Of a stretch of 64,000 bases of DNA, positions 11,619 to 19,990 are shown in pieces (within the stretch, counting starts at the first letter, position 1; each line of letters opens with the position of its first letter). A program made the position numbers and the translations under genes. Source of the DNA: Sorangium cellulosum (lineage in GTDB: Bacteria > Myxococcota_A > Polyangia > Polyangiales > Polyangiaceae). The notes below the pieces were generated by a model. The model was not told where the DNA came from. It did no database searches and saw only the letters and a list, made by a program, of their open reading frames with translations. The stretch spans positions 9,624,501 through 9,688,500 of the forward strand of contig NZ_CP012673.1 of NCBI RefSeq assembly GCF_002950945.1. Reading direction: 5' to 3'.

Positions 11619-14000
11619 TCAGCGCTCGCGCTTGACGCGCATGCCGCCGCCGAAGCTCACCGTCCACACCTCCCCGGGCCGGTACGGGTTCCAGAACACA
11701 CGCACCGGCTGGTGGGACGGGTAGTCCTCGACCGGCCTGAACGTCGGTGTCTCGTCGTTCAGGTTCTCGGTCAGCCAGAGCCCTTCCCGCTGGGTGGTCA
11801 TGTACATGCGGTCCGGGTCGCGCGGATCGATCGCGCACGACTCGACGCGGTACTTCTGGCTGATACGCCGCCACGTCGCGCCGCGGTCCCTGGTCCGGTA
11901 GAGCCCGCCATAGAAGTGGTCGTCGTGGCTGAACACCGTCACATACCACGTGCTCTCGGTCGGGTCGTTCGGGTCGATGACGACGTCCTTGGTCCAGTAC
12001 CGCATCTCGGGCGCCGACCGGTCCTCCCACGCCGCGGCGCCGGGCCGGAGGAGGAACACGCCGGAGCGCTCGGTGTACGTCCGGGTATTGCCGGGCTGAT
12101 GACCGGAGTAGGTCGCCACCACGCTCCCGTCCTTCAGCACGTGGACGTTGTACGCGTGCCCCTGCGTCCGCGGCGGCGCCGGGAGCGCCGCCGGCGCCGC
12201 GCCGGGCGCGTCCAGATCGAGGCGCACGACGCCGCCGGTCGCGCTGTTCACCGTGCTCGCGTAGAGCCGGCTCGGGTCGTTCGGATCGAGCGCGAGCCAG
12301 ATGACCGGGCGCTGGAGGTCGGCGAGCAGCGACCACGAAGCGCCCTTGTCGTGGGACACCATGACCGCCCCCCGCGCGGGGCGCGCCGCCGTCCCGTCGA
12401 TGCGGGCGTCGCGCAGGTAAGGGCTCTGGTAGAGGTCGTGTACGCTCGCGGTGGCGGCGTAGAGCGCGCCCGTGACCGGGTGCTGCACGGCGTGGTACGT
12501 CGTGTTCAGCGACAGGCCGTTGTTGCCGTCGCGCGACCAGGACTTGCCGCCGTCCTCGCTGAAGGCGCTGCGGATGTCCGTGAACGACGCGAAGAGGGTC
12601 TTCGGTCCGGTGAAGGTCAGCCACCAGCACGACGTCTGCTCGACCCCGCTCGTGCGGTAGGAGCGGGACATCGTCGTGTCCTCGCCCTTCCGGTTCTCGT
12701 CCGCCGGCCGCACGTACGCCTGCTGGAAGGTCTTGCCCCCGTCGTCGCTGACGTGGACGAAGCCGAGATCCGTGAACGCGAGCCGGTCCGGGTCCCTCGG
12801 CGACACCGACAGGCCGAGCGCGTACTCGCCGAACTCCCAGCTCATGTCGCCCCCGTACCCGCTCCAGCCCGTGGCGACGTTCGTGTTGTGATCGGTCCGG
12901 AGCGCGTGCTCCCAGCGCTCGCCGCCGTCGACCGTCTTCAGCACGACGGGCGCGAGCTTCGCGCGGTCGCCCCCGGCGACGTAGGCGACGCGGGGGTGGT
13001 CGTCGGACATCGCCACGAAGGAGAGCTTGTCGTCCGGGCCGAGCCCGTTCGTCGCGGGGGTCCAGCGCGTCTGGCCGGGCGGCAGCCGGTAGAGCCCCGC
13101 GTAGGCGTCGAGATCCAGGCCGGTCGTCTCCGCGGTGACGCGGGGGCTGCCAGCGCTGTCGGCCGCGGAGAAGGTGATCGCGAAGAAGCGCCGCTGCGCG
13201 CCGCGTCCTGCGCCGGCGAACGACACGATCTTCTCGCCCGGCGGGATGCCGTCGACCGACACGTCGACGGCGAAGGTCGCGCCGCCGTCGCGCGACACGA
13301 GCAGCCCGTCGCTCGTGCCGGCGTGGATGTCCGCCCCGTCCCAGTGCACGCCGCCCACCACCAGGCCGCCCGGCCAGGCCGTCGTGTACACCGAGCGGAA
13401 GGTCGCGCCGCCGTCGCTCGAAAAATACAGCGCTGCCGTCCCCGAGAAGAGCAGCCGTTCGGTGCTGCGCGGGTCCACGAAGAGGAAGTGCCCGTCGCCT
13501 GGCGCCGCCGGCATGGTGACCGGCGCGTCCCACGTGGCGCCGCCGTCGGTGCTCTTGATCAACGTGCGCACGTGGTGGAAGGCGTTGAGCGGGAGCGTGT
13601 GGCCCACCGCGTACAGGACCTTCGGGTCGGCGGTGAAGCGGAACTGCGAGAGGATGCCGCCGCGGATCTCGCGGAAGTCGAGGGTCGTCCACTCCCTGCC
13701 GAAGCTCGTCGTGTGAAAGACGCCGAGCAGGTCGCTCGCCATGAAGATCTCGCGGCGGTCGTGGGGGCTGATCGACGGCGAGAACAGGGCGCCTCCGCCG
13801 CCCACGCCCCGGGGCTGCCACGCGCCGCGCGCGCCGGAGATCGCGCCGCGCGCCTCGGAGGCGAGGCGCGCGCTCTCCGGTCCCCTCGCCGCGCCGGGCG
13901 CGGACCCGTCGCCGCCGCACCCCGCGCTCAGCGCCGACGCCATGATCAGCAGCGTCGACGTCATCGCCCCATGAACCGTGCGCCCAGCCTGGCTCGTCAT
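11619..14000 (-). CDS. BNR/Asp-box beta-propeller lipoprotein (sialidase/sortilin-like)
   Basis: A 793-aa predicted lipoprotein. The signal peptide ends at the lipobox LSAGC, followed by a Gly/Ser linker. The body contains at least seven Asp-box motifs of the S-x-D-x-G-x-T-W type: STDGGATW, SSDGGATF, SRDGGATF, SDDGGKTF, SEDGGKSW, SHDKGASW and TRDRGATW. These build Vps10/sialidase-type propellers. The Asp boxes are structural, and I do not see an Arg triad that would prove sialidase activity. It probably binds or cleaves surface glycans. GAGGAG lies upstream of ATG 14000, which is therefore preferred over the upstream ATG at 14117. Confidence 0.88.
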   Translation of the reverse strand: MTSQAGRTVHGAMTSTLLIMASALSAGCGGDGSAPGAARGPESARLASEARGAISGARGAWQPRGVGGGGALFSPSISPHDRREIFMASDLLGVFHTTSFGREWTTLDFREIRGGILSQFRFTADPKVLYAVGHTLPLNAFHHVRTLIKSTDGGATWDAPVTMPAAPGDGHFLFVDPRSTERLLFSGTAALYFSSDGGATFRSVYTTAWPGGLVVGGVHWDGADIHAGTSDGLLVSRDGGATFAVDVSVDGIPPGEKIVSFAGAGRGAQRRFFAITFSAADSAGSPRVTAETTGLDLDAYAGLYRLPPGQTRWTPATNGLGPDDKLSFVAMSDDHPRVAYVAGGDRAKLAPVVLKTVDGGERWEHALRTDHNTNVATGWSGYGGDMSWEFGEYALGLSVSPRDPDRLAFTDLGFVHVSDDGGKTFQQAYVRPADENRKGEDTTMSRSYRTSGVEQTSCWWLTFTGPKTLFASFTDIRSAFSEDGGKSWSRDGNNGLSLNTTYHAVQHPVTGALYAATASVHDLYQSPYLRDARIDGTAARPARGAVMVSHDKGASWSLLADLQRPVIWLALDPNDPSRLYASTVNSATGGVVRLDLDAPGAAPAALPAPPRTQGHAYNVHVLKDGSVVATYSGHQPGNTRTYTERSGVFLLRPGAAAWEDRSAPEMRYWTKDVVIDPNDPTESTWYVTVFSHDDHFYGGLYRTRDRGATWRRISQKYRVESCAIDPRDPDRMYMTTQREGLWLTENLNDETPTFRPVEDYPSHQPVRVFWNPYRPGEVWTVSFGGGMRVKRER

Positions 14001-14203
14001 CTTCGCTCCTCGGCTCCTGACCTGATGGGACGCGCGGGAAGGCGGGAGGGTCACGCGAGCCTTCTCGTTCACGCGAGGGAACGCTGCCTGGTGGGCGCAG
14101 GCGATCAGGTACATCACAAGCGCGGGCGCGATGCGACGGAGAAGTGACGGAGAATGCGCGTCAGCGCGTCAGCGCGCCGCGGCGTCCGGGAGCGCGGCGG
14201 ACG

Positions 14204-14602
14204 CTACAGCGCGCGTTCGAAGCCGGCGTACGCCGTGGGCGACTCGCGGACGAGCACCCGCAGCGAGGCGCCCGGCAGCGGCGCCTCGTCGACGGGCAGC
14301 TTCGCGATGGTCTCCGCGAGGAGCCCGGCCACGTGCTCGGCCACACGCTCGGTCGTGGAGGTGCGCCCGGGGAAGGCCGGGTGCTCGTCGAGGTTCTGGT
14401 AGTCGAGCGTGTCGAGCGCCCGGCGCAGCGCGTCGCGCAGCGCGCCGATGTCCATGATGACGTGGTGCGGCCCGAGCGCCTTCGCGTGGATCTCGACGTC
14501 CACGGTGTAGGTCGCTCCGTGCATCCGGGTCGCCGGGCCGAAGAACGGGTCGGAGAAGCTGTGTGCGATCATCACGTGATCGCTGACGCCGAGAAAGAAC
14601 AT
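14204..14602 (-). CDS. 6-pyruvoyl-tetrahydropterin synthase-like (QueD/PTPS family) protein
   Basis: A 132-aa T-fold protein. It has the PTPS pattern DHVMIAHSF, then FGPATRMHGATYTVDVEI, VIMDIGALRDALRRALDTLDYQNLDE and a conserved PTAYAGFE end. The usual zinc ligands are three His residues (AHR and HGH). Here the HGH motif is HGAT, so the third His is replaced by Ala. This matches my recollection of an actinobacterial subgroup. That group often travels with a zinc-type dehydrogenase and a RibD-like reductase, both of which occur 3 kb away here. The substrate is probably a pterin-like compound; the exact reaction is unknown. Confidence 0.8.
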   Translation of the reverse strand: MFFLGVSDHVMIAHSFSDPFFGPATRMHGATYTVDVEIHAKALGPHHVIMDIGALRDALRRALDTLDYQNLDEHPAFPGRTSTTERVAEHVAGLLAETIAKLPVDEAPLPGASLRVLVRESPTAYAGFERAL

Positions 14603-14761
14603 GGGAGACCCCCTTCTAGCACCACGCGTCAGAGCCCAGGTCAGGATTTTGCCATCGGGGCGAGCCGTCGCGATCCGTCGCTTCGCCGGGTGTTCCCAGG
14701 GTGAGCAAGAAGCGAAGGCGACCGAGCGCCCGAGCCACGTCCAGCTCCGGTCGCGTGCGCG

Positions 14762-15172
14762 CTACCCCGCCACGAGCGCCCCCGCGAAGCACGCCGACGC
14801 GACCGCCATGGTCGCGATCGGCGGCGGCGGGAACGCGCGCACCGCGACGACGAGCAGCGCCAGCGACACGAGCGCGTCGAGCGCGACGACGGCCGCATGC
14901 GACGCGAGCGCCGGGGCCGCGAGCAGGTTGATGGCGCCGTGGACCGCCAGCGCCAGCCCCATGGCCACGCTGAACCCCACATGCAGCGAGTACAGGTCGC
15001 GTGTCAGCCCCATCAGCGGCACGCGGTGCGTCCGCATCGCGCCGACGATTCCCGCCAGCGCGGGCCGGGCGGGTCCACGCCGCGCCAGCGCGACGAACCC
15101 GAGGTGCCCCACGCCTGTGACGAGCCACGCCCACGCGCCCACCTGAAACAGCAACAGTGCAAGGCTCCCCAT
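14762..15172 (-). CDS. Four-TM membrane protein (LIC_13387-like)
   Basis: A 136-aa integral membrane protein. Segments 1 (LALLLFQVGAWAWLV), 2 (VGFSVAMGLALAVHGAINLL), 3 (AVVALDALVSLALLVVAV) and 4 (PPPIATMAVASACFAGALV) span the membrane. A conserved loop, MRTHRVPLMGLTRDLYSLH, lies between 1 and 2, as in small hypothetical proteins of the LIC_13387 type. No catalytic motif is seen. The gene lies in the same direction as the PTPS-like gene, 159 bp upstream of it. Confidence 0.7.
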   Translation of the reverse strand: MGSLALLLFQVGAWAWLVTGVGHLGFVALARRGPARPALAGIVGAMRTHRVPLMGLTRDLYSLHVGFSVAMGLALAVHGAINLLAAPALASHAAVVALDALVSLALLVVAVRAFPPPPIATMAVASACFAGALVAG

Positions 15173-15475
15173 GGCGGCATCCCTCCTGCGCCGCCGCTTC
15201 GCGGCTCGCGCTCCATGCGCTCCCGTAGGTTGATGGCGCCCGCCTCGGAGGTTTCAATAGGGTGCCGTAGTCGCAGTTTCGGCACCGGGGTTGTCCCCAC
15301 CGGCCTGTGTCCGCTGTGGAGCTCCGACGCTGCGAGAGGCCCTGTGCCAGACCGTCTCGCAGCCCTCCCGCTAGCTCAGTCGTCGCCGGTCTGGTGGCCC
15401 CGTCTACATTACCGCTGCGCAGCGATCCAGCCCTGCTAAAATTTGTCAGGTCACACGCAGGGCACACAAAGAGCA

Positions 15476-15501
15476 GAAGACACGGCTCTCGCCGTGTCTT
15501 C
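15476..15501 (-). terminator. Strong stem-loop, likely terminator of a (lost) tRNA-like gene
   Basis: An 11-bp perfect stem (GAAGACACGGC pairing with GCCGTGTCTTC) with a 4-nt loop. On the minus strand it is followed by TGCTCTTTGTG, a short T-rich tail. It lies about 10 nt past the 3' end of the tRNA-like sequence, the normal place for a tRNA terminator. Confidence 0.55.
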
Positions 15502-15510
15502 GTGCGTGGA

Positions 15511-15545
15511 AGCGCCGGGAATCGAACCCAGAGACGAATCTGCGG
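15511..15545 (-). other. tRNA T-arm/acceptor-like 3' fragment
   Basis: The minus strand reads CTGGG-TTCGATT-CCCGG followed by CGCTTCCA, matching a tRNA T-arm and 3' acceptor strand. The expected 5' acceptor GGAAGCG is not found upstream within tRNA distance, nor is a D-arm or anticodon arm obvious. It therefore looks like a displaced or decayed tRNA 3' end rather than a working tRNA. Confidence 0.35.
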
Positions 15546-15934
15546 GGCGGATGCGCGAGAGATACGGCGGACGCGGCGTCGGACGCGTCGGAGCGGTGTC
15601 AGAGGCCATCGAGGGCTCGATTCCTCTCGTATACCCGAGTGCCCTCTCGTGGAGCCCCGTGCCCTGACGTCGGGGCACACGCAGGTCACACGGCGGCAAA
15701 CGAGCCCAGCCAAGGCCAGTAACGGGGCGGAGAGCCGTCGAGCGAGCCGCCTCGGACGTAGTGAACGAGCGGGTGAACGGGACGATGCCGAACTCGCTGA
15801 CGCACCCATTGACCATCCACGTTGCCGGTCGCGCTCCGGCCCTCGTGTGCAAGGACCGCTTGGACGTAATGTAGTCCAGGTTACCTGTTGACGCCGCCTT
15901 CCAGTAGGAGAAGCATCCGGGATCGGGGGAAGGC

Positions 15935-16483
15935 ATGGGGCATGGACTGAAGTCCAAGGTGCGCGTGTTCGTGCTGTGCGGCTATGTCTGTGCGCTCGCC
16001 AGTAGTGTTCCGGCGCCGGCACACGCACTCGAGTTCAGCGGCGGCGTTAGCGTGGGCGGAATCCAGGTCGGGGTCGAGCCCAGGCTGGCCGTGAGCCCCT
16101 TCGCCGGGTGGCTCTGGCGCAGCGAGGGAGACTTCAGGCTCGAAGCCCACAACATGCTCAGCATCGTTCCAGGCGCTGGTGTCGGGTTCTACGATCGAAC
16201 GGCCGTCACTCTTGGGTACGCCACGAAGACAACGACCGTCAGCCTCGGGCCGTCCCTAGCGATTTACTCAATGCCGGTGTGTGGTGCCGTGATCTGTGAC
16301 CGCGTGGTGGGGGTTGCTCCAGGTGGCCGCGCCCAGTCCGAGTGGTACTTCGCCGGGCCCTTGGGCGTGTCCTCCAGCGTCCATGTGGACTGGGCTGGCG
16401 GCAGCAGTCGCGTTCTCCCCGGAAGTCTGGTTGCGATGGTGACCACTGGACCTGTTTGGAGATTCAGGGCAAAGTCAAAATGA
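15935..16483 (+). CDS. Exported hypothetical protein, probably outer-membrane
   Basis: A 182-aa protein with a signal peptide (VRVFVLCGYVCALASS, cleavage near PAHALE). The rest alternates hydrophobic and polar residues and is rich in Gly and aromatic residues, as in small beta-barrels: EFSGGVSVGGIQVGVEPRLA, VGFYDRTAVTLGYATK and VWRFRAKSK at the end. Two Cys (PVCGAVICD) may form a disulfide. GGGGGAAGG lies 4 nt before the ATG. It is first of three coupled genes: its TGA overlaps the ATG of the Cys-rich lipoprotein. Function unknown. Confidence 0.7.
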   Translation: MGHGLKSKVRVFVLCGYVCALASSVPAPAHALEFSGGVSVGGIQVGVEPRLAVSPFAGWLWRSEGDFRLEAHNMLSIVPGAGVGFYDRTAVTLGYATKTTTVSLGPSLAIYSMPVCGAVICDRVVGVAPGGRAQSEWYFAGPLGVSSSVHVDWAGGSSRVLPGSLVAMVTTGPVWRFRAKSK

Positions 16484-16842
16484 ACAAGCTATCCATTTTT
16501 CTCTGCTTCGGTCTCACGGCATGCAACTACGATGTGGGAGAGTGCTATGTCCGCGGTGAGGGGAACGAAGGCGCCGGCGGTAGCATCATCACCCCGACAG
16601 GAGGGGATGGGGCCTTCGGGTATGTGCCGCTGGAGCCGCAAAACGCACCGGTGGGAAGCGGAGCCTCTGAGGCGATGGCAGGGTGCACTCCCGACTGCAA
16701 AGAGGTGTGCAAGGAAAAGTGTGACAAGATTCATGATCGATGCCACGAAAACTGCACCAAACATGACCCCACTCAAAGCTGTCGCAAGAAGTGTAACGAC
16801 GAGTATGCCTTGTGCCTCAGGGACTGTGACCGAAATTGCTAG
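16480..16842 (+). CDS. CX3C-repeat lipoprotein
   Basis: A 120-aa lipoprotein translated from an ATGA overlap with the previous gene. A short signal peptide (KLSIFLCFGLTAC) ends in a lipobox. A Gly-rich linker leads to a compact C-terminal domain with ten cysteines in mostly CX3C steps: C-x3-C-x3-C-x3-C-x6-C-x3-C-x8-C-x3-C-x6-C-x3-C-x3-C, with charged residues between. The i, i+4 spacing implies helices stapled by disulfides, like twin-CX3C/CX9C helical hairpins, though homology is not claimed. Expected on the periplasmic or outer surface. Confidence 0.75.
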   Translation: MNKLSIFLCFGLTACNYDVGECYVRGEGNEGAGGSIITPTGGDGAFGYVPLEPQNAPVGSGASEAMAGCTPDCKEVCKEKCDKIHDRCHENCTKHDPTQSCRKKCNDEYALCLRDCDRNC

Positions 16843-16850
16843 GAGGACCA

Positions 16851-17132
16851 ATGCTGGAGCTCACCACAACATTTACACCCGCGGACGGGAGCTCGCCTCG
16901 AACGATCACGCTCCGGATCAGCGACGTGCGTCCGGACCCGGATGGCTTCACGTGGTCCATTGCCGTTGATGTGCTTGGATTTAAGCACGATGACAGTGTG
17001 CGCCTGAAACAGGTGGACTGGGCGGCTGCGATTGAGGACGCGGGGCGATTCATCAAGAGGATGGTGGCAGACAAGGTGGAACTTGCGGGCGGAGGAACGC
17101 TCGATCCGCCCGTTCTTCCTCCGGAAACATAG
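16851..17132 (+). CDS. Small acidic hypothetical protein
   Basis: A 93-aa cytoplasmic-type protein with no signal peptide. A perfect AGGAGG lies 4 nt before its ATG, 8 nt past the stop of the CX3C lipoprotein gene, so the three genes form an operon. The sequence has an N-terminal beta-rich part (LELTTTFTPADGS, TITLRISDVRPDPDG, WSIAVDVLGF) and a helix (WAAAIEDAGRFIKRMVADK). It looks like small orphan or immunity-type proteins, possibly the DUF6968 group, but I am not certain. Confidence 0.7.
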   Translation: MLELTTTFTPADGSSPRTITLRISDVRPDPDGFTWSIAVDVLGFKHDDSVRLKQVDWAAAIEDAGRFIKRMVADKVELAGGGTLDPPVLPPET

Positions 17133-17330
17133 ACCTGCGACTACACGATGCCGCGCGTCGATCGGGGAGCGCGTCGTAGCCACCCAGCCATCGCGATGGG
17201 CATGGCCTCTTGCGACTCTCGCCGGGGTCGACGATGCTGGGCGCGGGGCGGCGACGGGAAAACGGGGGGCTGTGCGGAACTTAAGAGTGGGAGACGGCTG
17301 CTCCGGCCCCCGGGGGTGTTGCCGCTCAGG

Positions 17331-18428
17331 CTAGCCGATGGTTCCCGCACCGACGCGCTGCGGCCCGTAGCAAAGCACCGTTTGCAGCCGCGCGCCGGGC
17401 TCCTCGGCGAGCTTCTGGTACACCGCCGGCGCCTCGTCGAACGGGACCGGCGGGTCCAGCAGGGCGTCGAGCGCCGCGTCCTCTAGGAGGGCGCACACGA
17501 GCGCGAAGCGCCGCGTGTGGTCCCAGCGCGCCGCGCGCTCCGGCGGGATACTCGAGACCTGGCTCGCCCGGAGGCGCAGCCGCCGGCGGTGGAACTCCGC
17601 GCCGAGCGCGACCGGGCTCGTCCGCGCCCCGTAGAACGACGCCACGGTCACCGTCGCCTCGCGCGCCGCGTGGGCGATCGCCCGGTCGAGCTCGGCGGGA
17701 TCCCCGGTCGCGGCGATCACCACGTCCGCGTCGCCGCGCGGCCGGTCCTCGTCCGGCCGGACCGCCGCGGCGGCGCCGAGCGCGAGGCCGGCCTTTCGCC
17801 GCCGCTCGCTCGGCTCGACCAGCCGCACGGTGGCGCCAGCGCGCCGCGCGAGCGCCACGACGAGCAACCCCACGACGCCGCCGCCGAGCACCACCACGGC
17901 GTCCCCGAGCCCCACGCCGGCGTCCCACACGCACGTGATCGCCGTCTCCAGGTTGGCGGCGAGCACGGCGCGCTCGCTCGGGACGGCGCGGGGCAGGGCG
18001 CGGGCGGCGCCGGGCCCGAGCCGGTGCACCTCGCCGTGCGGCGCGAGCGCGAACACGCGGTCGCCCGGCGCGAGCGCGGCCCCCTCGCCGCGCGCGACGA
18101 CCTCGCCCACCCAGGCGTAGCCGTAGCGGCGCGGGTAGGTCGGCGCGCCCGGCGGGTCGAGCGACGGGTCGAACGGCGTCGGCCCCTCGCCGCGGTAGAG
18201 CAGGAGCTCCGTCCCCTGACTCACGCCCGACGCGAGCGCGCGCGCCACGACCTCGCCGGCCCCGGGCTCGCCCGGCGGGGCGCCGGGCCGCACCTCGACG
18301 ACGCGGGGCCGGACGAACCACAGCTCCCGGGGGGGCGGCGCAGGCGCGTCGGAAGGCGCGGGCACGCCGGAAGGCGCGGGCGCGGGCGCGTGGGGCGGCG
18401 GCGCGGCCGCGTCAGTCGGGGTAGCCAA
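17331..18428 (-). CDS. Zinc-type alcohol dehydrogenase-like oxidoreductase (MDR superfamily)
   Basis: A 365-aa medium-chain dehydrogenase. After an Ala/Pro-rich leader, the GroES-like domain contains GEVVARALASGVSQGTELLL and YGYAWVGEVVARG. The Rossmann domain has VVVLGGGVVGLLVVALARRAGA with adenine-site glycines. In place of the usual catalytic Cys is SGVSQGTE, typical of the subgroup found near PTPS-like genes in actinobacteria, so metal-dependent alcohol oxidation is doubtful. The best start is TTG 18428, inside the end of the upstream reductase gene (17-bp overlap), implying translational coupling. The first 50 residues may not be translated if a later GTG is used. Confidence 0.8.
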   Translation of the reverse strand: MATPTDAAAPPPHAPAPAPSGVPAPSDAPAPPPRELWFVRPRVVEVRPGAPPGEPGAGEVVARALASGVSQGTELLLYRGEGPTPFDPSLDPPGAPTYPRRYGYAWVGEVVARGEGAALAPGDRVFALAPHGEVHRLGPGAARALPRAVPSERAVLAANLETAITCVWDAGVGLGDAVVVLGGGVVGLLVVALARRAGATVRLVEPSERRRKAGLALGAAAAVRPDEDRPRGDADVVIAATGDPAELDRAIAHAAREATVTVASFYGARTSPVALGAEFHRRRLRLRASQVSSIPPERAARWDHTRRFALVCALLEDAALDALLDPPVPFDEAPAVYQKLAEEPGARLQTVLCYGPQRVGAGTIG

Positions 18429-19101
18429 TGTCCCCTCGCAGGAGCACGTTGCCTCCGAGCAGCTCGACCGCCGGCTCGCGCAGGTCGATCGCCGACGCGA
18501 GCGTCGCCTCCCCCAGCGCGCCGACCGCGGGGATCGCCGTGTCCCCGAGCAGGCGCGGCGCGATCTCGACCTCGGCGCGGTCGGCGAGCCGCGCGCGCAG
18601 GAACGACGTGAGCACGATGCCGCCCCCCTCGACGAGCAGCCGCCGCACGCCGCGCGCGTGGAGCTCGGCCAGCGCGTGCGGCAGCGAGACGCGGCCGCAG
18701 TCGGTCGCGGGCACGAGCACGACCTCCGCGCCGCGCTCCTCGAGCCGCGCCCGCGCCCCGTCCGTCGCGCGCCCCGCCGCGCCGACGACGAGCACACGCC
18801 CGGCCGCCGGCTGACCCTTGCCGGACGCCGCGAGCAGCCGCGCGCGGTCCGGCACGCCGAGCGCGCTCGCCAGCACGACGCGCATCGGCTGGGGCCCCGC
18901 GCACGCGCGCACGGTCAGCAGCGGGTCGTCGATCATCACGGTGCGCGCCCCGACCAGCACCGCGTCGTGGTCCGCGCGCGCCCGGTGGGCGTGCTCGATC
19001 CCCGCGGGCGTGCTGAGCGCGACGCGCTCGCCCGGGGTCGCGATGCGCCCGTCGAGCGTCTGGGCGAAGTGGAGCGTGACCAGCGGGCGCGGCAGGATCA
19101 T
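18412..19101 (-). CDS. RibD C-terminal/dihydrofolate-reductase-like reductase
   Basis: A 229-aa protein of the RibD_C fold: PLVTLHFAQTLDGRIA at the start, HRARADHDAVLVGARTVMIDDP, PMRVVLAS, and VRRLLVEGGGIVLTSFL (the NADPH-binding GGG). The end has EIAPRLLGDTAIPAVG. The deaminase half of RibD is absent, so this is a stand-alone pyrimidine/pterin-type reductase and not the housekeeping RibD. It overlaps the dehydrogenase gene. With the PTPS-like protein 4 kb away it suggests a pathway making a pterin- or flavin-like compound. Confidence 0.85.
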   Translation of the reverse strand: MILPRPLVTLHFAQTLDGRIATPGERVALSTPAGIEHAHRARADHDAVLVGARTVMIDDPLLTVRACAGPQPMRVVLASALGVPDRARLLAASGKGQPAAGRVLVVGAAGRATDGARARLEERGAEVVLVPATDCGRVSLPHALAELHARGVRRLLVEGGGIVLTSFLRARLADRAEVEIAPRLLGDTAIPAVGALGEATLASAIDLREPAVELLGGNVLLRGDIGYPD

Positions 19102-19291
19102 CGCCCCCTCGCGGCGCGGGGGAGCGGGGACGGCGTCGCCGTTCCGGGCCGAGAGCGGAGCCTCCGCGTCACGGCGTCACTTTAGTCCAGAACGCTCGAG
19201 CCGGGGAGCGGAGCCGACAACTCCCGCCCGGCGGCCGCCTCCCCTCGCGCCTCCCTTGCGGCGCCGGGCCGGGCGCTCTAAGCGCGCCGCG

Positions 19292-19981
19292 ATGCTCATC
19301 GGCTGGCCTGAGCTCTCGGCGCGGTGCGAGCGCGCTGGCATCCCGCTGCGCGGCGGCTTCCACCCCGTCGCCGAGGACGGCGTCCCGGCGGCCGGCGCGC
19401 GCGCCGCCGCCACGCTCGTCCTGCTCGGCAACGCCGGGCCGTCGATGTGGCGCGTGTTCTCGGCGGCGCGCGCGGCGGCGCCCGGCCTCGCGCTCGACGA
19501 CTGGACGGCCGCGGTCGTCTCCGCGCTCGCGGCGGAGCTCGGCGCGGCCGCCCTGTTCCCGTTCACCGGCCCGCCCTACTGGCCTTTCCAGCGCTGGGCG
19601 CAGCGGGCCGAGCCGGTCTACCCGTCGCCGCTCGGCATCCTCATCCACCCGCGGTTCGGCCTCTGGCACGGCTACCGGGCCGCGCTCGTCTTCGCCGAGC
19701 GGCTGTCGCTCCCGCCGCGCGACGACGCGCCGAGCCCCTGCGCGTCCTGCGCCGACCGCCCGTGCCTCAGCGCCTGCCCCGTGTCCGCGTTCTCCCCTGG
19801 CAGCTACGATGTCGCCGCCTGCGTCCGCCACCTCGACGCGGGCCCGGGCGCGGCGTGCAGGACCGGAGGGTGCCAGTCGCGCCGCGCGTGCCCGGTCGGG
19901 CAGGAGCACGTCTATCCCGAGGAGCAGCGGCGCTTCCACATGCGCGCGTTCCGGCGCGCCACGCCGCCCGCGGCAGGGTGA
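19292..19981 (+). CDS. QueG-like iron-sulfur protein, non-corrin type
   Basis: A 229-aa protein with two cysteine groups in its last third: C-x2-C-x4-C-x3-CPVSAF, then C-x9-C-x4-C-x4-CPVGQEHVYP. Eight cysteines arranged like this bind two 4Fe-4S clusters as in epoxyqueuosine reductase (QueG) and related ferredoxin-type proteins. The N-terminal part (GGFHPVAEDG, LVLLGNAGPSMW) resembles short alphaproteobacterial 4Fe-4S proteins that lack the cobalamin domain. It is likely an electron-transfer or reductase protein; the partner is unknown. The start has no strong ribosome-binding site. Confidence 0.8.
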   Translation: MLIGWPELSARCERAGIPLRGGFHPVAEDGVPAAGARAAATLVLLGNAGPSMWRVFSAARAAAPGLALDDWTAAVVSALAAELGAAALFPFTGPPYWPFQRWAQRAEPVYPSPLGILIHPRFGLWHGYRAALVFAERLSLPPRDDAPSPCASCADRPCLSACPVSAFSPGSYDVAACVRHLDAGPGAACRTGGCQSRRACPVGQEHVYPEEQRRFHMRAFRRATPPAAG

Positions 19982-19990
19982 TGCCCGGCG

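Larger units (their letters stand above)
15173..15934. other. Intergenic region with degenerate tRNA-like sequences and imperfect direct repeats
   Basis: About 760 bp without a convincing protein gene. It holds a strong hairpin (15476-15501), a minus-strand T-arm-like sequence next to it, and another T-arm-like sequence on the plus strand (around 15610-15630). A pair of imperfect 21-bp direct repeats (15449-15469 and 15672-15692, 3 differences) encloses the tRNA-like block. The ORFs through here translate the T-loop-like sequence and look like artefacts. Confidence 0.5.

Noticed and set aside
10798..13920. 1040-codon open frame on the minus strand
   Set aside because: Alternate frame of the BNR propeller and Uma2 genes; low complexity and no motifs.
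15511..15590. Complete tRNA gene on the minus strand
   Set aside because: T-arm and 3' end fit, but no matching 5' acceptor strand or anticodon arm within 75-95 nt.
15443..15957. Two opposing ORFs with GIEPR and GSIPGAS motifs
   Set aside because: These motifs are known artefacts of translating tRNA T-loop-like DNA; no protein-like remainder.
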